A DNA stretch of 6,470 nt. Origin: Planctomycetota bacterium. GTDB taxonomy: Bacteria; Planctomycetota; Planctomycetia; Pirellulales; Thermoguttaceae. Under the pieces are notes generated by a model. That model saw only the letters and a list, made by a program, of their open reading frames with translations. It ran no database searches and was not told the DNA's origin. Location: positions 1 through 6,470 of the forward strand of contig JAJYGU010000196.1 of the NCBI GenBank assembly GCA_021784975.1, given 5' to 3'. The position numbers and the translations under genes were made by a program. Below are positions 5,142-6,470 of the stretch, in pieces. Position 1 is the first letter of the stretch. The number at the start of each line of letters is the position of its first letter.

Positions 5142-6425
5142 CTACCGTTTCTTCGGAAACAGCGGTCCGCCATACAAGGCGGCCTCGCCGAGGACCTCCT
5201 CGATGCGCAATAGTTGGTTGTATTTGGCCATCCGCTCGCCGCGCGAGGCGGAGCCGGTCTTGATCTGGCCGGTGCCCATGGCCACCGCCAGATCGGCGAT
5301 GGTGGCGTCCTCGGTCTCGCCGCTGCGATGGCTGATCACGCTGGTGTAGCCGTTTCGCCGCGCCAGTTCAATGGCCTCGATGGTTTCGGTTACCGTACCG
5401 ATCTGGTTGAGCTTGATGAGAATGCTGTTGGCCACGCCGGAGTCGATCCCCTGCTGCAGCCGCTTGGTGTTAGTCACGAAGAGATCGTCACCGACCAACT
5501 GGATCTTGTTGCCCAGCCGCTCGGTGATCAGTTTCCAACCGTCCCAGTCGTCCTCGGCCAGGCCGTCTTCGATCGAGCAGATGGGATATTTTTCCACCCA
5601 CTTGCTATAGACGTCGACCAGGGCGGCGGCATCGATCGCCTTGCCGTCGACCGAGTATCGCTTCTTGTCAGCATCATAGAACTCCGAAGCAGCCGGGTCC
5701 AAGGCGATGAAGGCCTGCTTGCCGGCCTCGTAGCCCGCATTGCCGATGGCCTCGACGATCACGTCCAGGGCCTCGGAATTGCTCTTCAGGTCGGGGGCGA
5801 AGCCGCCTTCGTCGCCGACGTTGGTGGAGAGTTTTCGGGCCTTGAGCACCTTCTTGAGGTTGTGGAACACCTCGCAGCCACAGCGAATGGCGTCGCTGAA
5901 TGACGTCAGCCCCAGCGGCATGACCATGAATTCCTGCACGTCGACGGCATTGTCGGCATGGGAGCCGCCGTTGATGATGTTCATCATCGGGGCCGGCAGC
6001 AATCGGGCGCCGACGCCGCCCAGGTAGCGGAACAACGGCAGCCCGGTGTGGTCGGCGGCGGCATGGGCGGCGGCCAGTGAGACGCCGAGGATCGCATTGG
6101 CGCCCAGACTCTTCTTGTTCTCGGTGCCATCCAACTCGATCATGCGATGGTCGAGGGCGACCTGGTCGAGGGCGTCCATGCCGCACAGCTCGTCGGCCAG
6201 CTTGGTGTTGACGTTCTCGACCGCCTTGAGAACCCCCTTGCCAAGGTATTTGGACTTGTCGCCGTCGCGGAGTTCCAGCGCCTCGTGGATGCCGGTACTG
6301 GCCCCGCTGGGAACCGCCGCCCGGCCGAAGGAGCCATCAGCTAGCTCCACGTCGACCTCAATGGTAGGATTGCCGCGGCTATCCAGGATTTGACGGGCAC
6401 GAATGTCTACAATGGTTGAGCTCAT
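5142..6425 (-). CDS. eno: Enolase (phosphopyruvate hydratase)
   Basis: The 427-residue protein is a full-length enolase, which converts 2-phosphoglycerate to phosphoenolpyruvate in glycolysis and gluconeogenesis, in the cytoplasm and with Mg2+. All key elements are present: the mobile loop SGASTG (40-45), GGSHADN (153-159), the catalytic Glu206 in GDEGGF, Mg ligands Asp243, Glu286 (SIEDG) and Asp313 (VGDDLFVTN), the catalytic Lys338 (LIKLNQ), and the family signature SHRSGETED (365-373). No substitution stands out. The ATG at 6425 is preferred because GGAAAG (6438-6433) lies seven bases upstream and because the family begins close to the IVDI.ARQILDSRG segment. An upstream in-frame GTG at 6440 has no such site. 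The promoter is beyond the window edge; only 45 bases of leader are visible. It is followed by rluD after one base. Confidence 0.98.
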   Translation of the reverse strand: MSSTIVDIRARQILDSRGNPTIEVDVELADGSFGRAAVPSGASTGIHEALELRDGDKSKYLGKGVLKAVENVNTKLADELCGMDALDQVALDHRMIELDGTENKKSLGANAILGVSLAAAHAAADHTGLPLFRYLGGVGARLLPAPMMNIINGGSHADNAVDVQEFMVMPLGLTSFSDAIRCGCEVFHNLKKVLKARKLSTNVGDEGGFAPDLKSNSEALDVIVEAIGNAGYEAGKQAFIALDPAASEFYDADKKRYSVDGKAIDAAALVDVYSKWVEKYPICSIEDGLAEDDWDGWKLITERLGNKIQLVGDDLFVTNTKRLQQGIDSGVANSILIKLNQIGTVTETIEAIELARRNGYTSVISHRSGETEDATIADLAVAMGTGQIKTGSASRGERMAKYNQLLRIEEVLGEAALYGGPLFPKKR

Positions 6426-6470
6426 GTCAGTTCTTTCCACACAAAAAGGGGCTGATGTGTCCGCTCTAGC

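Noticed and set aside
4235..5263. A 342-codon plus-strand frame opposite rluD and the end of eno
   Set aside because: It is a long shadow frame caused by GC-rich codon use in rluD. The minus-strand protein has all RluD motifs and this translation has none.

Overview
This is a GC-rich bacterial window, mostly ordinary chromosomal housekeeping. It suggests a Planctomycetota-like Gram-negative, probably of the Pirellulales type. The reasons are the mix of BshB1-type deacetylases, the zinc-ribbon/single-membrane-helix protein, the small lipoprotein, and the scarcity of strong Shine-Dalgarno sites. This placement is an inference from gene style, not from a search.

Layout. Bases 1-254 (+) hold the 3' end of a glucosamine-6-phosphate deaminase (nagB) that is cut by the window edge. 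Bases 255-573 carry no gene I can support. A minus-strand block follows. Read 5' to 3' on that strand, it is a BshB1-like bacillithiol deacetylase (2090-1401), a 159-bp spacer with an imperfect polypurine inverted repeat, the tRNA 2'-O-methyltransferase trmL (1241-744), an initiator tRNA-Met (720-647), and a hairpin terminator (600-574). A good sigma70-type promoter for the tRNA lies inside the last codons of trmL.

A divergent intergenic region (2091-2418) separates this block from a plus-strand trio. The trio is a small lipoprotein (2419-2679), a zinc-ribbon single-pass membrane protein (2689-3378) and a second PIG-L/BshB1-type deacetylase (3416-4165). The last gene overlaps convergently, by 9 bp, with the minus-strand pair eno-rluD. 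Enolase (6425-5142) and the RluD-type pseudouridine synthase (5140-4157) are separated by one base and are probably translationally coupled.

Functional reading. nagB (amino-sugar catabolism) and eno (glycolysis) are central carbon genes. trmL, rluD and tRNA-fMet belong to translation. The two deacetylases share the same fold and several sequence blocks, but the second has lost the first His of its HPDH motif (now Ser). The most useful leads are this diverged deacetylase and its two uncharacterised envelope/zinc-ribbon neighbours, and the atypical initiator tRNA (C1/C72 mismatch, A29-U41 pair). I found no CRISPR array, mobile element, phage gene or clearly new multi-gene defence or biosynthetic system.
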